A DNA stretch of 64,000 nucleotides from a virus: positions 157,073-221,072 of the IMG/VR virus record IMGVR_UViG_3300047510_002187; one strand, written 5' to 3'. The number at the start of each line of letters is the position of its first letter. Position 1 is the stretch's first letter. Below the pieces are notes generated by a model. The model had not been told where the DNA came from. It saw nothing but the letters and a program-made list of their open reading frames with translations, and did not search any database. Positions 12,461 to 20,022 of the stretch are shown here, piece after piece. The translations under genes were made by a program, and so were the position numbers.

Positions 12461-12513
12461 AAGATGAGGCAGCAATCTTAGGATCTCTTGGTTCGATTCC
12501 AAAAACTCATCTT
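12461..12513 (+). ncRNA. CAGCAAU element E6 with T-arm-like hairpin
   Basis: AAGATGAG (12461-12468) pairs with CTCATCTT (12506-12513), a compensatory A-T for T-A change at the outermost pair. GCAGCAAT follows. The apical hairpin is TTGG-TTCGATT-CCAA, i.e. a perfect tRNA T loop, then AAA. Confidence 0.65.
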
Positions 12514-12518
12514 GACCC

Positions 12519-12637
12519 GCCGAAGTGGTGTAATGGTAGCATTAAAAAAGCGGTTATCTTGTAAAAGATACAGACAGCAATTACTCTAACAATTCTCTGC
12601 CAAAGAAAAGGACCGGGTTCGAATCCCGGCTTCGGCT
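12519..12637 (+). tRNA. tRNA-like gene 4 with permuted CAGCAAU module
   Basis: 119 nt. Acceptor GCCGAAG/CTTCGGC, T arm CCGGG/CCCGG, D arm GTGT/GCAT. The middle contains AAAAAAGCGG, hairpin TATCTT-GTAA-AAGATA with a GNRA loop, then CAGACAGCAATT, nearly identical to tRNA-like gene 1 although the bodies differ. No normal anticodon arm can be drawn. Confidence 0.6.
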
Positions 12638-12680
12638 TTTAATATAATGATAAATAAAGGAAATATATCATTATGGTAAA

Positions 12681-12941
12681 ATGGAAAACATAAGAATAAG
12701 ATGTAAGTCATGCAATAAAGAACTTGAAGGGCGAGCATCTAAAACAGTCTCTTGTGGATGTCCAAATATGGCAACTATAAGAGACAATACTAATATAACA
12801 GCAATTGATTTATCTCTTATTGTTATGCTAAATTCGCCCAAAGAAACTAAAAAGCGAAATGTCTTGTCTAATGAAGATATTATGTGGCAAGAACATAGAA
12901 GACAACGTAAGGTTCGCAAATTAGATTTTGAGATTAGATGA
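12681..12941 (+). CDS. Zinc-ribbon-like small protein
   Basis: 86 residues. The N-terminal CKSCNKELEGRASKTVSCGC has two Cys pairs spaced for a zinc ribbon; the rest is basic and helical. Nucleic acid or protein binding is a reasonable guess. The next gene overlaps its stop (ATGA), indicating coupled translation. A TATAAT (12643) and GATAAATA (12649) lie upstream. Confidence 0.65.
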   Translation: MENIRIRCKSCNKELEGRASKTVSCGCPNMATIRDNTNITAIDLSLIVMLNSPKETKKRNVLSNEDIMWQEHRRQRKVRKLDFEIR

Positions 12942-13135
12942 ATAATGATCAAATTAAGCAGAGAGCATTTATACTAAGTTCTCTAAGTAGATCAAAAATT
13001 TTGATATCCACTTATGCTTATAAATTTGCTGACAAAATAATTAATGAAGGATGGATGCCCTCCTTAGGAAATTTACCTGAAGTTGACTCTGAAATTAAAA
13101 TTAAATATGAAGAATTTATTAATTCTTATCGTTAA
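12938..13135 (+). CDS. Small conserved protein, unknown
   Basis: 65 residues; its ATG overlaps the previous stop. Helical, with a Ser-rich N-terminal half (FILSSLSRSKIL) and an acidic C-terminus. No family recognised. Confidence 0.55.
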   Translation: MNNDQIKQRAFILSSLSRSKILISTYAYKFADKIINEGWMPSLGNLPEVDSEIKIKYEEFINSYR

Positions 13136-13161
13136 ATAGAAAAATCTACTAAATTATTAAA

Positions 13162-13374
13162 ATGGTATTAATGTCTCAACAAAAAATGGAAAGCTTTACA
13201 ACCGAAGAATTTCAATTATATTTTGATGAATTATTGGAACGAGTTGAAAATGGAGAATCTTTTGTGATTAAGGGTGATTATGGAAACTGTGTTTTGGTTC
13301 CATGTAATGAGTATGGGTGTGAAGAGATTGATGATCTTATTCGCATCCATACTCATCATGAGGACGGTTGTTGA
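13162..13374 (+). CDS. Phd/YefM antitoxin-like small protein
   Basis: 70 residues (an alternative ATG at 13171 gives 67). FTTEEFQLYFDELLERVENGE followed by SFVIKGDYGNCVLVPCNEY resembles the N-terminal DNA-binding half of Phd/YefM antitoxins. No toxin gene is adjacent: the next ORF (13435) has its own promoter and no toxin signature. It may be a solitary regulator or an antitoxin acting against a host toxin. Similarity is by eye and could be superficial. Confidence 0.5.
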   Translation: MVLMSQQKMESFTTEEFQLYFDELLERVENGESFVIKGDYGNCVLVPCNEYGCEEIDDLIRIHTHHEDGC

Positions 13375-13383
13375 ACTGTCCAC

Positions 13384-13412
13384 TTGACACAGATCTAAAT
13401 TTGCCTTATACT
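13384..13412 (+). promoter_or_regulatory. Promoter, TTGACA-17-TATACT
   Basis: Strong sigma70 boxes 22 bases before the ATG at 13435. Confidence 0.8.
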
Positions 13413-13434
13413 GATTAAGTCAACACGATAAACA

Positions 13435-13653
13435 ATGACACTCTCAGAAAAATTCAAAAAAGAAATCCAAACTCTTCGTGGCGCTGCCAACGGTGATTTT
13501 TATCTTGATGTAAAAAATCCAAAACTTTATAAAAAAGTTCGCAGATACTATGAAAATGAAGGTGTAGTATTCTCTGGTGATGTTCTTGATGATTATGATA
13601 TTTTAATGGATCATGTTTTTCAAGATCTTCAACCTTTAGAAATCGCATCGTAA
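13435..13653 (+). CDS. Small acidic protein, unknown
   Basis: 72 residues with its own promoter. Charged and helical (FKKEIQTLRGAANGDFYLDV, then KLYKKVRRYYENEG), ending in an acidic stretch. Not recognised beyond general resemblance to cyanophage early small proteins. Confidence 0.55.
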   Translation: MTLSEKFKKEIQTLRGAANGDFYLDVKNPKLYKKVRRYYENEGVVFSGDVLDDYDILMDHVFQDLQPLEIAS

Positions 13654-13805
13654 AGACACGGATGGTCTATAACAGAACTGGTGGAGTCAAGTTCAAACCC
13701 TGATTTGTCCTCGTCGGATGGACTTTAAATATGCCGACTGGTGCGGGTGAAGATATTGCCGCCTGGTTTCTGGTTTCCAGTCAAAAAATCTCGAAAAAAG
13801 AGGGG
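13654..13805. other. Spacer with terminator
   Basis: No ORF seen. A GTTCAAACC motif near 13695 looks like a T loop but no matching acceptor helix exists. It ends in the AAGAGG/CCTCTT terminator that overlaps the next promoter. Confidence 0.4.
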
Positions 13806-13834
13806 TTGCATAAACTCCTCTTTTTTAGTATAAT
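13795..13834 (+). promoter_or_regulatory. Terminator-promoter hybrid before the glycan operon
   Basis: AAAAAAGAGG ... CCTCTTTTTT forms a terminator; TTGCAT (13806-13811) within it and TATAAT (13829-13834) 17 bases on form the promoter of the glycan genes. Confidence 0.7.
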
Positions 13835-13860
13835 ATATAAATGGTACATTTAAGAAGTAT

Positions 13861-14910
13861 ATGAGAGATTATAATAAAACAGCACTTGTTCTTGGTGCTG
13901 GTGGGTTTATTGGAAGTCATATGGTAAAACGACTTCGTTCAGAAGGGTACTGGGTTCGTGGTGTGGATCTTAAATCCCCAGAATTTTCACGCTCTGAAGC
14001 AAATGAATTTATTCATGGCGATCTTCGTGACGCTAATTTTGTTGATCGTGTAATTCAATTTAAAGGTAAAAGAGGCAACTTCTACCATTTTGTTCCATCA
14101 CGGTATCTTGAACCTTTTGATGAAATTTATCAGTTTGCTGCTGATATGGGTGGTGCTGGATTTGTCTTCACTGGAGAGAACGATGCGGATATTATGCATA
14201 ACTCAGTAACTATTAATCTGAATGTGTTAGAGTCTGTTCGTAAGTTTAATGATTTTAAACAAACAAATAGAACTAAAATTTTCTATTCTAGTTCTGCCTG
14301 CATGTATCCTGAGTATAATCAATTAGATCCTGATAATCCAGATTGTAGAGAAGATTCTGCATACCCAGCAAATCCCGATTCTGAGTATGGTTGGGAAAAA
14401 CTCTTTAGTGAAAGACTTTATTTTGCATATCATCGCAATTATTTTATTCCAATAAGAGTTGCCCGCTATCATAATATTTTTGGACCAGAGGGCACCTGGG
14501 AAGGGGGCAGAGAGAAGTCTCCCGCTGCTATCTGTCGCAAGGTTGCTCACCTACCCGATACAGGCGGTGCTATTGAGGTCTGGGGTGACGGAAAGCAAAC
14601 CCGTTCGTTCCTTTATATTGATGAGTGTATTGAAGCAACCCGTCGTCTGATGGATTCTGATTTTATTGGACCTGTCAATATTGGGTCCGAAGAAATGGTC
14701 ACAATTAATGAACTTGTGGATATTACTGCAAGAGTTTCTGGTAAAGATGTGCAGAAAATGTATAAGTTGGATGCACCTACTGGAGTTCGTGGTCGCAATT
14801 CAAACAATGATTTGATACGCGGAAAACTTAGATGGGATTATTCACAACCCCTAGAAGAAGGAATTTCTAAAACTTATAAATGGATTATGGAGCAAATTAA
14901 AAATGCCTAG
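13861..14910 (+). CDS. GDP-mannose 3,5-epimerase-like NAD-dependent epimerase
   Basis: 349 residues, extended short-chain dehydrogenase fold. Rossmann motif GAGGFIGSH (~residue 12), then AADMGGAGF, SSSACMYP (~143) and YGWEK (~175, catalytic Tyr/Lys). The block FGPEGTWEGGREKSPAA and GVRGRNSNN match plant GDP-mannose 3,5-epimerase closely, including the Cys in SAC used in that enzyme. Product would be GDP-L-galactose or a related hexose. First gene of a nine-gene glycan operon; the next gene overlaps its end. Confidence 0.85.
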   Translation: MRDYNKTALVLGAGGFIGSHMVKRLRSEGYWVRGVDLKSPEFSRSEANEFIHGDLRDANFVDRVIQFKGKRGNFYHFVPSRYLEPFDEIYQFAADMGGAGFVFTGENDADIMHNSVTINLNVLESVRKFNDFKQTNRTKIFYSSSACMYPEYNQLDPDNPDCREDSAYPANPDSEYGWEKLFSERLYFAYHRNYFIPIRVARYHNIFGPEGTWEGGREKSPAAICRKVAHLPDTGGAIEVWGDGKQTRSFLYIDECIEATRRLMDSDFIGPVNIGSEEMVTINELVDITARVSGKDVQKMYKLDAPTGVRGRNSNNDLIRGKLRWDYSQPLEEGISKTYKWIMEQIKNA

Positions 14911-15487
14911 AAAGAAAAAGACAACAACTATTACACTATCGGAAAGATATCTCAAAGGTGGGCATTGTACTGACAAATATCAGTTAGGTTATTATGATCA
15001 TTTTTATGAAGAACATTTTAAACCATATTTAAATTCTCCTATTAACATTTTAGAAATAGGTATTAGGGGTGGAGGATCTATCAAAATATGGAAAGAATAT
15101 TTTCACCCAGATTCTAATGTTTATGGTGGAGACATTGAAAATTTTAATCCTATTGATGGTACAACATGCTATAAAATTGATATGTACACTCAAGAGGCTT
15201 TAGATTTGTTTGAAGACTCTTATTTTGATATAGTAATTGATGATGGGATTCATACATATGAATCTTTTCAAAAAGTGATGGACTTATATTATTCTAAAAT
15301 TAAACCCAAAGGAGTCATGATTATTGAAGATATTATAGATCCATCCTGGGTAGATCCTCTTCTTAAATTGTCAGAATCAATTGGTTATACTAAATCTGAA
15401 GCATTTGATATGTCCGGTAAGCAAAAATATCAAGATTTATTGAATCGGTGGAAAAATGGTCTATATATTCTAAAACTCACGAAATAA
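14903..15487 (+). CDS. SAM-dependent methyltransferase (CmcI/macrocin O-methyltransferase type)
   Basis: 194 residues, overlapping the epimerase by 8 bases. ILEIGIRGGGSIKIW is the SAM-binding motif I, DIVIDDGIHTYES the metal/catalytic region and GVMIIEDI the following strand, as in metal-dependent sugar O-methyltransferases. In a glycan operon it likely methylates a sugar hydroxyl. Exact substrate unknown. Confidence 0.75.
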   Translation: MPRKKKTTTITLSERYLKGGHCTDKYQLGYYDHFYEEHFKPYLNSPINILEIGIRGGGSIKIWKEYFHPDSNVYGGDIENFNPIDGTTCYKIDMYTQEALDLFEDSYFDIVIDDGIHTYESFQKVMDLYYSKIKPKGVMIIEDIIDPSWVDPLLKLSESIGYTKSEAFDMSGKQKYQDLLNRWKNGLYILKLTK

Positions 15488-15488
15488 A

Positions 15489-16082
15489 ATGTCTCATAGT
15501 ACACAACAAGATTTCATATCATACGTTAAAAATAAATTTCCAAAGTATTTTGAAAATACAAAAGTTCTAGAAGTTGGGAGTTTAGATATTAATGGAAGTA
15601 TGAGATCTTTTTTTTCTAATTGCGAATATTTGGGAATAGATGTTGGTGAAGGTAAAGGAGTTGATTTAGTAATTCAAGGGCAAGAGTATGATGCTCCAGA
15701 TGAAACATTTGATGTTTGTGCTTCTGGAGAATGTTTTGAGCACAACCCATATTGGGCAGAAACGTTTGCAAATATGGTGAGAATGTGTAAAACTGATGGA
15801 CTGATATTTTTTACTTGCGCTACGACAGGAAGGGCAGAACACGGGACCACTAGATCTGATAAAGGTTCTTCTCCTCTAACTGTAAATATTGGTTGGGAGT
15901 ATTATAGGAATCTTGATGAACAAGATTTTAGAGAGTCCTTTGAGGAATCATTTGATGAAATATTTTCTGAGTATGAGTTTCATAGTACAGTAGATTACGA
16001 TAATCCAACTGAATTTATAAAAAACATGAGAACTTATATTAATCCTTGTGAAGATTTATATTTTTGGGGAATTAAGAAATAA
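15489..16082 (+). CDS. Class I SAM-dependent methyltransferase
   Basis: 197 residues. VLEVGSLDINGSMR (motif I), YLGIDVGEGKGVD (acidic loop), FDVCASGECFEHNPYW and GLIFFTCA are typical of methyltransferase type 11/25 folds. Probably acts on a sugar nucleotide or glycan, judged by neighbours. Starts two bases after the previous stop. Confidence 0.7.
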   Translation: MSHSTQQDFISYVKNKFPKYFENTKVLEVGSLDINGSMRSFFSNCEYLGIDVGEGKGVDLVIQGQEYDAPDETFDVCASGECFEHNPYWAETFANMVRMCKTDGLIFFTCATTGRAEHGTTRSDKGSSPLTVNIGWEYYRNLDEQDFRESFEESFDEIFSEYEFHSTVDYDNPTEFIKNMRTYINPCEDLYFWGIKK

Positions 16083-16083
16083 A

Positions 16084-17022
16084 ATGAAATTACTTGATGG
16101 CGTAAGTCTTTCAAATCTCTGCGACTACTCTTTTGGAGACCAATCTGGAAGTTTTGGAAGCATTCCAAATCACTTTATGAAACCTGCAAATTTATTAAAT
16201 TTAGAATTTGTTGAAAAAGTTTTATTTGAATCTAAAGAGTACATGACTCTTTTTATTGATAATATAAGACTTTATAGGAGAGAAATTAAAAATTTAAAAC
16301 CTCAGGATAGATCTTATGTAAATTCCTTATTAGAAGAGAATGATCTTTTAGAATTATGCTCAAACTTTCCAGATAAAAAATTTATTATTTTTACAAATTT
16401 AGAAGATACTCCAATTGATGATGTTATTTTTGACAAAATACCAGATAATGTTTTAAGTGTGAATGCTGTAAATGCAATAAGTTTTGGTGGAAAAGTTAAT
16501 CCAATTCCTTATGGTCTTCAACGAAAGATGAGTAATAATGACAATAGACATGAAATACTATTGTCATTTATGGTTAATCAAAAAGGTTATACTGAAAACC
16601 TTCTTTATGTTAACCACAGTATTCATACCAATTTTACCGAAAGGTCTGGTATAAATGAATTATTTTTAGATAAATCCTGGGCAAAAGTTGAATTTGGGTC
16701 AGTTAATTATGAAGAATATCTAACCTCTTTACAACAATCTAAATTTATGATTTGTCCCATCGGGAATGCAATAGATTGCCATCGTAACTGGGAGTGTCTT
16801 TATATGAGAAGAGTTCCTGTTATGAAGAAGAATAAATATCTTGAATATCTTTTTAGAGATTATCCTGTCCTTTTTGTTGATCAATATTCAGACGTAACAG
16901 AAGAACTCCTGAAATCTAATCAATATCTTTATGATGAAATGCAAGATATAAATCTTGATAATTTAGATATCCAAAATTTTTACGATAAAATAATCAATCA
17001 ATCAATTGAAAAAGATGATTAA
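16084..17022 (+). CDS. Exostosin-like putative glycosyltransferase
   Basis: 312 residues; the ATG at 16084 is chosen because it lies just after the previous stop. The C-terminal region FMICPIGNAIDCHRNWECLY then RRVPVMKK resembles the C-P-x-G-x-x-x-D-x-H-R-x-W-E motif of exostosin-like or related GT-B glycosyltransferases. The N-terminal half is unassigned. Donor and acceptor unknown. Confidence 0.55.
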   Translation: MKLLDGVSLSNLCDYSFGDQSGSFGSIPNHFMKPANLLNLEFVEKVLFESKEYMTLFIDNIRLYRREIKNLKPQDRSYVNSLLEENDLLELCSNFPDKKFIIFTNLEDTPIDDVIFDKIPDNVLSVNAVNAISFGGKVNPIPYGLQRKMSNNDNRHEILLSFMVNQKGYTENLLYVNHSIHTNFTERSGINELFLDKSWAKVEFGSVNYEEYLTSLQQSKFMICPIGNAIDCHRNWECLYMRRVPVMKKNKYLEYLFRDYPVLFVDQYSDVTEELLKSNQYLYDEMQDINLDNLDIQNFYDKIINQSIEKDD

Positions 17023-17689
17023 TCTTCCTGATGTAACTCTTATTTGCATTTCTTCAATAAATTTTCCACAAACATATTTTGCATTCCAAAAAAGTGTTGA
17101 AGGAATTAATTTTGGTTCAGTGAAATTAGTTACTCACGAACCCCCAAAAGATCTTCCCAATTTCATTGAATACTCTGAGTGTTATAAAATTAATAACATA
17201 AATGATTATAGTTATTATTGCATTTACAATTTAACAAATCATGTAGATACTTCTCATTGCTTATTGATTCAAGCAGATGGATTTATCATTAATCCAAATA
17301 AATGGGATGATACTTGGTTAGAATATGATTATATTGGTGCTCCTTGGGAATATACTCAAAACGCATATGTTGATCCATTTGGGAATCACCAAAGAGTTGG
17401 TAATGGAGGATTTAGTCTAAGAAGTAAAAAACTATTAGATGTCCCTAAACATGAACATGTTGAATGGAATGTTAACCAGGGAAACTTCTATAAACACATG
17501 AATGCAAACAATTTTGCTGAAGATGGAAATATATGCGTCCATAATAGACATATATACGAAAGATGTGGTTGTAAATTTGCTCCAATTGAAGTTGCGGCTA
17601 AGTTTGCTCACGAAAAACCAATTAAAGAAACTGAAGGAATAGTACCTTTTGGATTTCATTATCACTTACCAAAAAATACAAAATTATGA
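17015..17689 (+). CDS. DUF5672-type glycosyltransferase-like protein
   Basis: 224 residues; ATG at 17015 overlaps the previous stop. LIQADGFIINPNKWDD, YDYIGAPW and NGGFSLRSK are hallmark motifs of DUF5672 proteins, which resemble GT-A glycosyltransferases (the A-D-G acting like a D-x-D). Next gene overlaps by 4 bases. Confidence 0.65.
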   Translation: MINLPDVTLICISSINFPQTYFAFQKSVEGINFGSVKLVTHEPPKDLPNFIEYSECYKINNINDYSYYCIYNLTNHVDTSHCLLIQADGFIINPNKWDDTWLEYDYIGAPWEYTQNAYVDPFGNHQRVGNGGFSLRSKKLLDVPKHEHVEWNVNQGNFYKHMNANNFAEDGNICVHNRHIYERCGCKFAPIEVAAKFAHEKPIKETEGIVPFGFHYHLPKNTKL

Positions 17690-18468
17690 TCGGATTTAAT
17701 CATATAGGTCGTCATGGGCGACTTGGAAACCAAATGTTCCAGTATGCAGCACTTAGGGGAATTGCGGCAACTAATGAATATGAGTTTTGTATTCCCGAAT
17801 CGGAATTTAAAAATGAATGGGAAGACCATCAGTTGTTTGAGGCATTTACTCTCCCAAATTTAAAAAATAAAAAATTTTTGTCAGGTAATTACTATCAAGA
17901 AAAGCAATATAATTACTCTCAAGAGTATGTCAATAACTGTCCAGATAATGTGAATTTGTTTGGGTATTTTCAGACGGAAAAGTATTTTTCACACATTGTA
18001 GATAGTATTCGTGAAGACTTTACTTTCAAACCTGAAATTATAAATCCTTGCAAGGAAGTATTTACCTTTGATGAAGTAATATCTTTGCATGTTAGAAGGA
18101 CTGATTATGTGCAAAAATCCATAGATCATCCTCCATGCTCTCTTGAATATTATGAAGAAGCATTGAGTAAATTTAATTCTAATCTTCCAGTTCTTATTTT
18201 CTCTGACGATATTGAATGGTGTAATCAGCAAGAGTTATTTGAATCTGATAGATTTATGGTTTCTGAGTCTGGTTGGAATTTAATTGATATGTGTTTAATG
18301 TCTATGTGTTCTCATCATATTATTGCAAATTCTTCATTCTCTTGGTGGGGTGCATGGTTATCTGGATCTGATAATGTAATTGCACCATCTCGCTGGTTTG
18401 GGGATAGTGGATATACTGCAAGTCATAATACTGAAGATATTATTCCCGATCGTTGGACTAAAATTTGA
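17686..18468 (+). CDS. GT11 alpha-1,2-fucosyltransferase-like
   Basis: 260 residues. GRLGNQMFQYA near the N-terminus, H-V-R-R-T-D-Y (~residue 134, GDP-fucose binding in GT11) and NSSFSWWGAWL near the C-terminus are the three GT11 signatures. Expected to transfer fucose, or a similar GDP-sugar such as GDP-L-galactose made by the upstream epimerase, to a hydroxyl in alpha-1,2 linkage. Confidence 0.85.
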   Translation: MIGFNHIGRHGRLGNQMFQYAALRGIAATNEYEFCIPESEFKNEWEDHQLFEAFTLPNLKNKKFLSGNYYQEKQYNYSQEYVNNCPDNVNLFGYFQTEKYFSHIVDSIREDFTFKPEIINPCKEVFTFDEVISLHVRRTDYVQKSIDHPPCSLEYYEEALSKFNSNLPVLIFSDDIEWCNQQELFESDRFMVSESGWNLIDMCLMSMCSHHIIANSSFSWWGAWLSGSDNVIAPSRWFGDSGYTASHNTEDIIPDRWTKI

Positions 18469-19229
18469 TGCCTGAGATTTCTATTGCAATTCCAACTTAT
18501 GAGATGAAAGGTATTGGTGATCGTTATCTTTCTGAGTTATTTGAAACAATCCGAATTCAAGACTTCAAGAATTTTGAAGTTTGTATTTCCGATCAATCTA
18601 AGGACGATTCTATTCTTGAAGTATGTGGGCAATATGCAAATTACTTTGAGATAAAGTACTTTAAGAATGAAGAAAATCTTGGTAATGGTCCAGCAAATAC
18701 AAATTCTGCGGTTGAAATGTGTAGTGGGAAAATTACTAAACTAATCTTCCAAGATGATCTCTTTATTGATAAATTTGCATTATCCAAAATAAAATTGGCA
18801 TTTTATGATAAATCTTGTAATTGGTGTTTTAATGGATTTGCGCATACTCAGAATGGAAATCAACACTTTAGACCCATGATTCCGAGATGGACTGATATGA
18901 TGTTAGAAGGTAGAAATCTTCTTGGTAGTCCGTCATGTGTTTCTTTTTTGACTGATAAGTTTGTTGGGTTTGATGAAAAACTTCAATTATTAATGGACAC
19001 AGATTTTTATCATAGGATGAGATATGAAAATGGAATGCCATTTATTATTGATGATTATTTAATATCAAATAGAGAACACTCAAATAGAATTAGTTCTTCC
19101 AGTGTGATTTACAATAAAGTAATTGATCATCCGGAAGGTTCTTGGATGGTAAATCAAGAAGAATTAGATTATGTTTTAGAAAAAAATAAAGATACTAGAA
19201 ATTATCCAAATGAAAATAGATTTAACTGA
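18468..19229 (+). CDS. Family 2 glycosyltransferase
   Basis: 253 residues from the ATG overlapping the previous stop. Opens with ISIAIPTYE, then NFEVCISDQSKDDS, GNGPANTNSAVEMCSG and FQDDLF (D-x-D equivalent), the standard GT2 fold, with MDTDFYHRM as the later acidic motif. Acceptor unknown. Confidence 0.8.
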   Translation: MPEISIAIPTYEMKGIGDRYLSELFETIRIQDFKNFEVCISDQSKDDSILEVCGQYANYFEIKYFKNEENLGNGPANTNSAVEMCSGKITKLIFQDDLFIDKFALSKIKLAFYDKSCNWCFNGFAHTQNGNQHFRPMIPRWTDMMLEGRNLLGSPSCVSFLTDKFVGFDEKLQLLMDTDFYHRMRYENGMPFIIDDYLISNREHSNRISSSSVIYNKVIDHPEGSWMVNQEELDYVLEKNKDTRNYPNENRFN

Positions 19230-20022
19230 AGCAACATTTATTATTCCAATTCGTATTGAATCATCTGATCGTCTTCGTAATGTAATTGCAACTACAGCAT
19301 TTTTATTGGAAAACTTTGATGCAAATATTATTATTAAAGAAGTTGATTCTGAATCTATATTTAAGAAGGAAGCACTTCCTATACTAAAATCCATACTTGA
19401 AGTTGATATTAATATTAATCATATTTTTGAAAAAAGTTTAGATTCTACTTTTCATCGTCAAAGAATTTTGAATGAAATGATTATGGAATCCGATACTAAA
19501 GTTGTAGTAAATTATGATTGTGATGTAATTCTTCCTCTGCATTCTTATAAACTTGCATATGAATCTATTTTAAGAGATGAATGTGATGTAGTTTATCCAT
19601 ACGGACAAGGTACATGGCAAAGGCAGGTTCCTCCTAGTGATGAGATTGTTTCTAAGTTTTTAGAAACACTTGATTATGATTATCTTGAAAAAAACTCTAA
19701 CAAATATCTTTCCGACTTTGGGTGGGTGCAGTTTTTTAACCGTAAAGTCTATATTGAAGGTGGTATGGAAAATGAAAACTTTGTAGCATATGCCCCAGAG
19801 GATAAGGAGAGATTTTACAGATTTACGACTTTGGGGTATAATATTGAGAGAATTGAAGATACCATTTATCATTTGGAGCATTCTAGGGGACATAATTCTT
19901 GGATCACTAATCCACACATGGTAAACAATAATGATATTTGGAAACAAATTCAATCTATGGACAAATTACAATTGCAAAAATATTACTCAAAACAAGATTA
20001 TCTAAAAAAATATAATGGATAA
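19210..20022 (+). CDS. GT-A glycosyltransferase, galactosyltransferase-like
   Basis: 270 residues; overlaps the GT2 gene by 20 bases. FIIPIRIESSDRLRN opens the fold, NYDCDVILP provides the D-x-D, and AYAPEDKERFYR resembles the E-D-x-E acceptor motif of beta-4-galactosyltransferase and chondroitin synthase types. Function in glycan assembly inferred from these and from the operon. Confidence 0.65.
   Translation: MKIDLTEATFIIPIRIESSDRLRNVIATTAFLLENFDANIIIKEVDSESIFKKEALPILKSILEVDININHIFEKSLDSTFHRQRILNEMIMESDTKVVVNYDCDVILPLHSYKLAYESILRDECDVVYPYGQGTWQRQVPPSDEIVSKFLETLDYDYLEKNSNKYLSDFGWVQFFNRKVYIEGGMENENFVAYAPEDKERFYRFTTLGYNIERIEDTIYHLEHSRGHNSWITNPHMVNNNDIWKQIQSMDKLQLQKYYSKQDYLKKYNG

Noticed and set aside
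6130-12513. E elements as a CRISPR array or transposon ends
   Set aside because: Copies are spaced irregularly, only the core is conserved, and the helix sequence changes with pairing retained; no cas or transposase gene is present.
12051-12637. Inserts in the tRNA-like genes as group I introns
   Set aside because: About 40-50 nt is far too short and the P7 R/S motifs seen in the psbA intron are absent.
12051-12637. Anticodons read from CTTGAAA or CTTGTAA in tRNA-like genes 1 and 4
   Set aside because: These strings lie in a 6-bp helix with a GNRA tetraloop; forcing a 7-nt loop breaks the stem with A-A mismatches.
13680-13720. GTTCAAACC as a tRNA T loop
   Set aside because: No pairing T stem or acceptor helix surrounds it.
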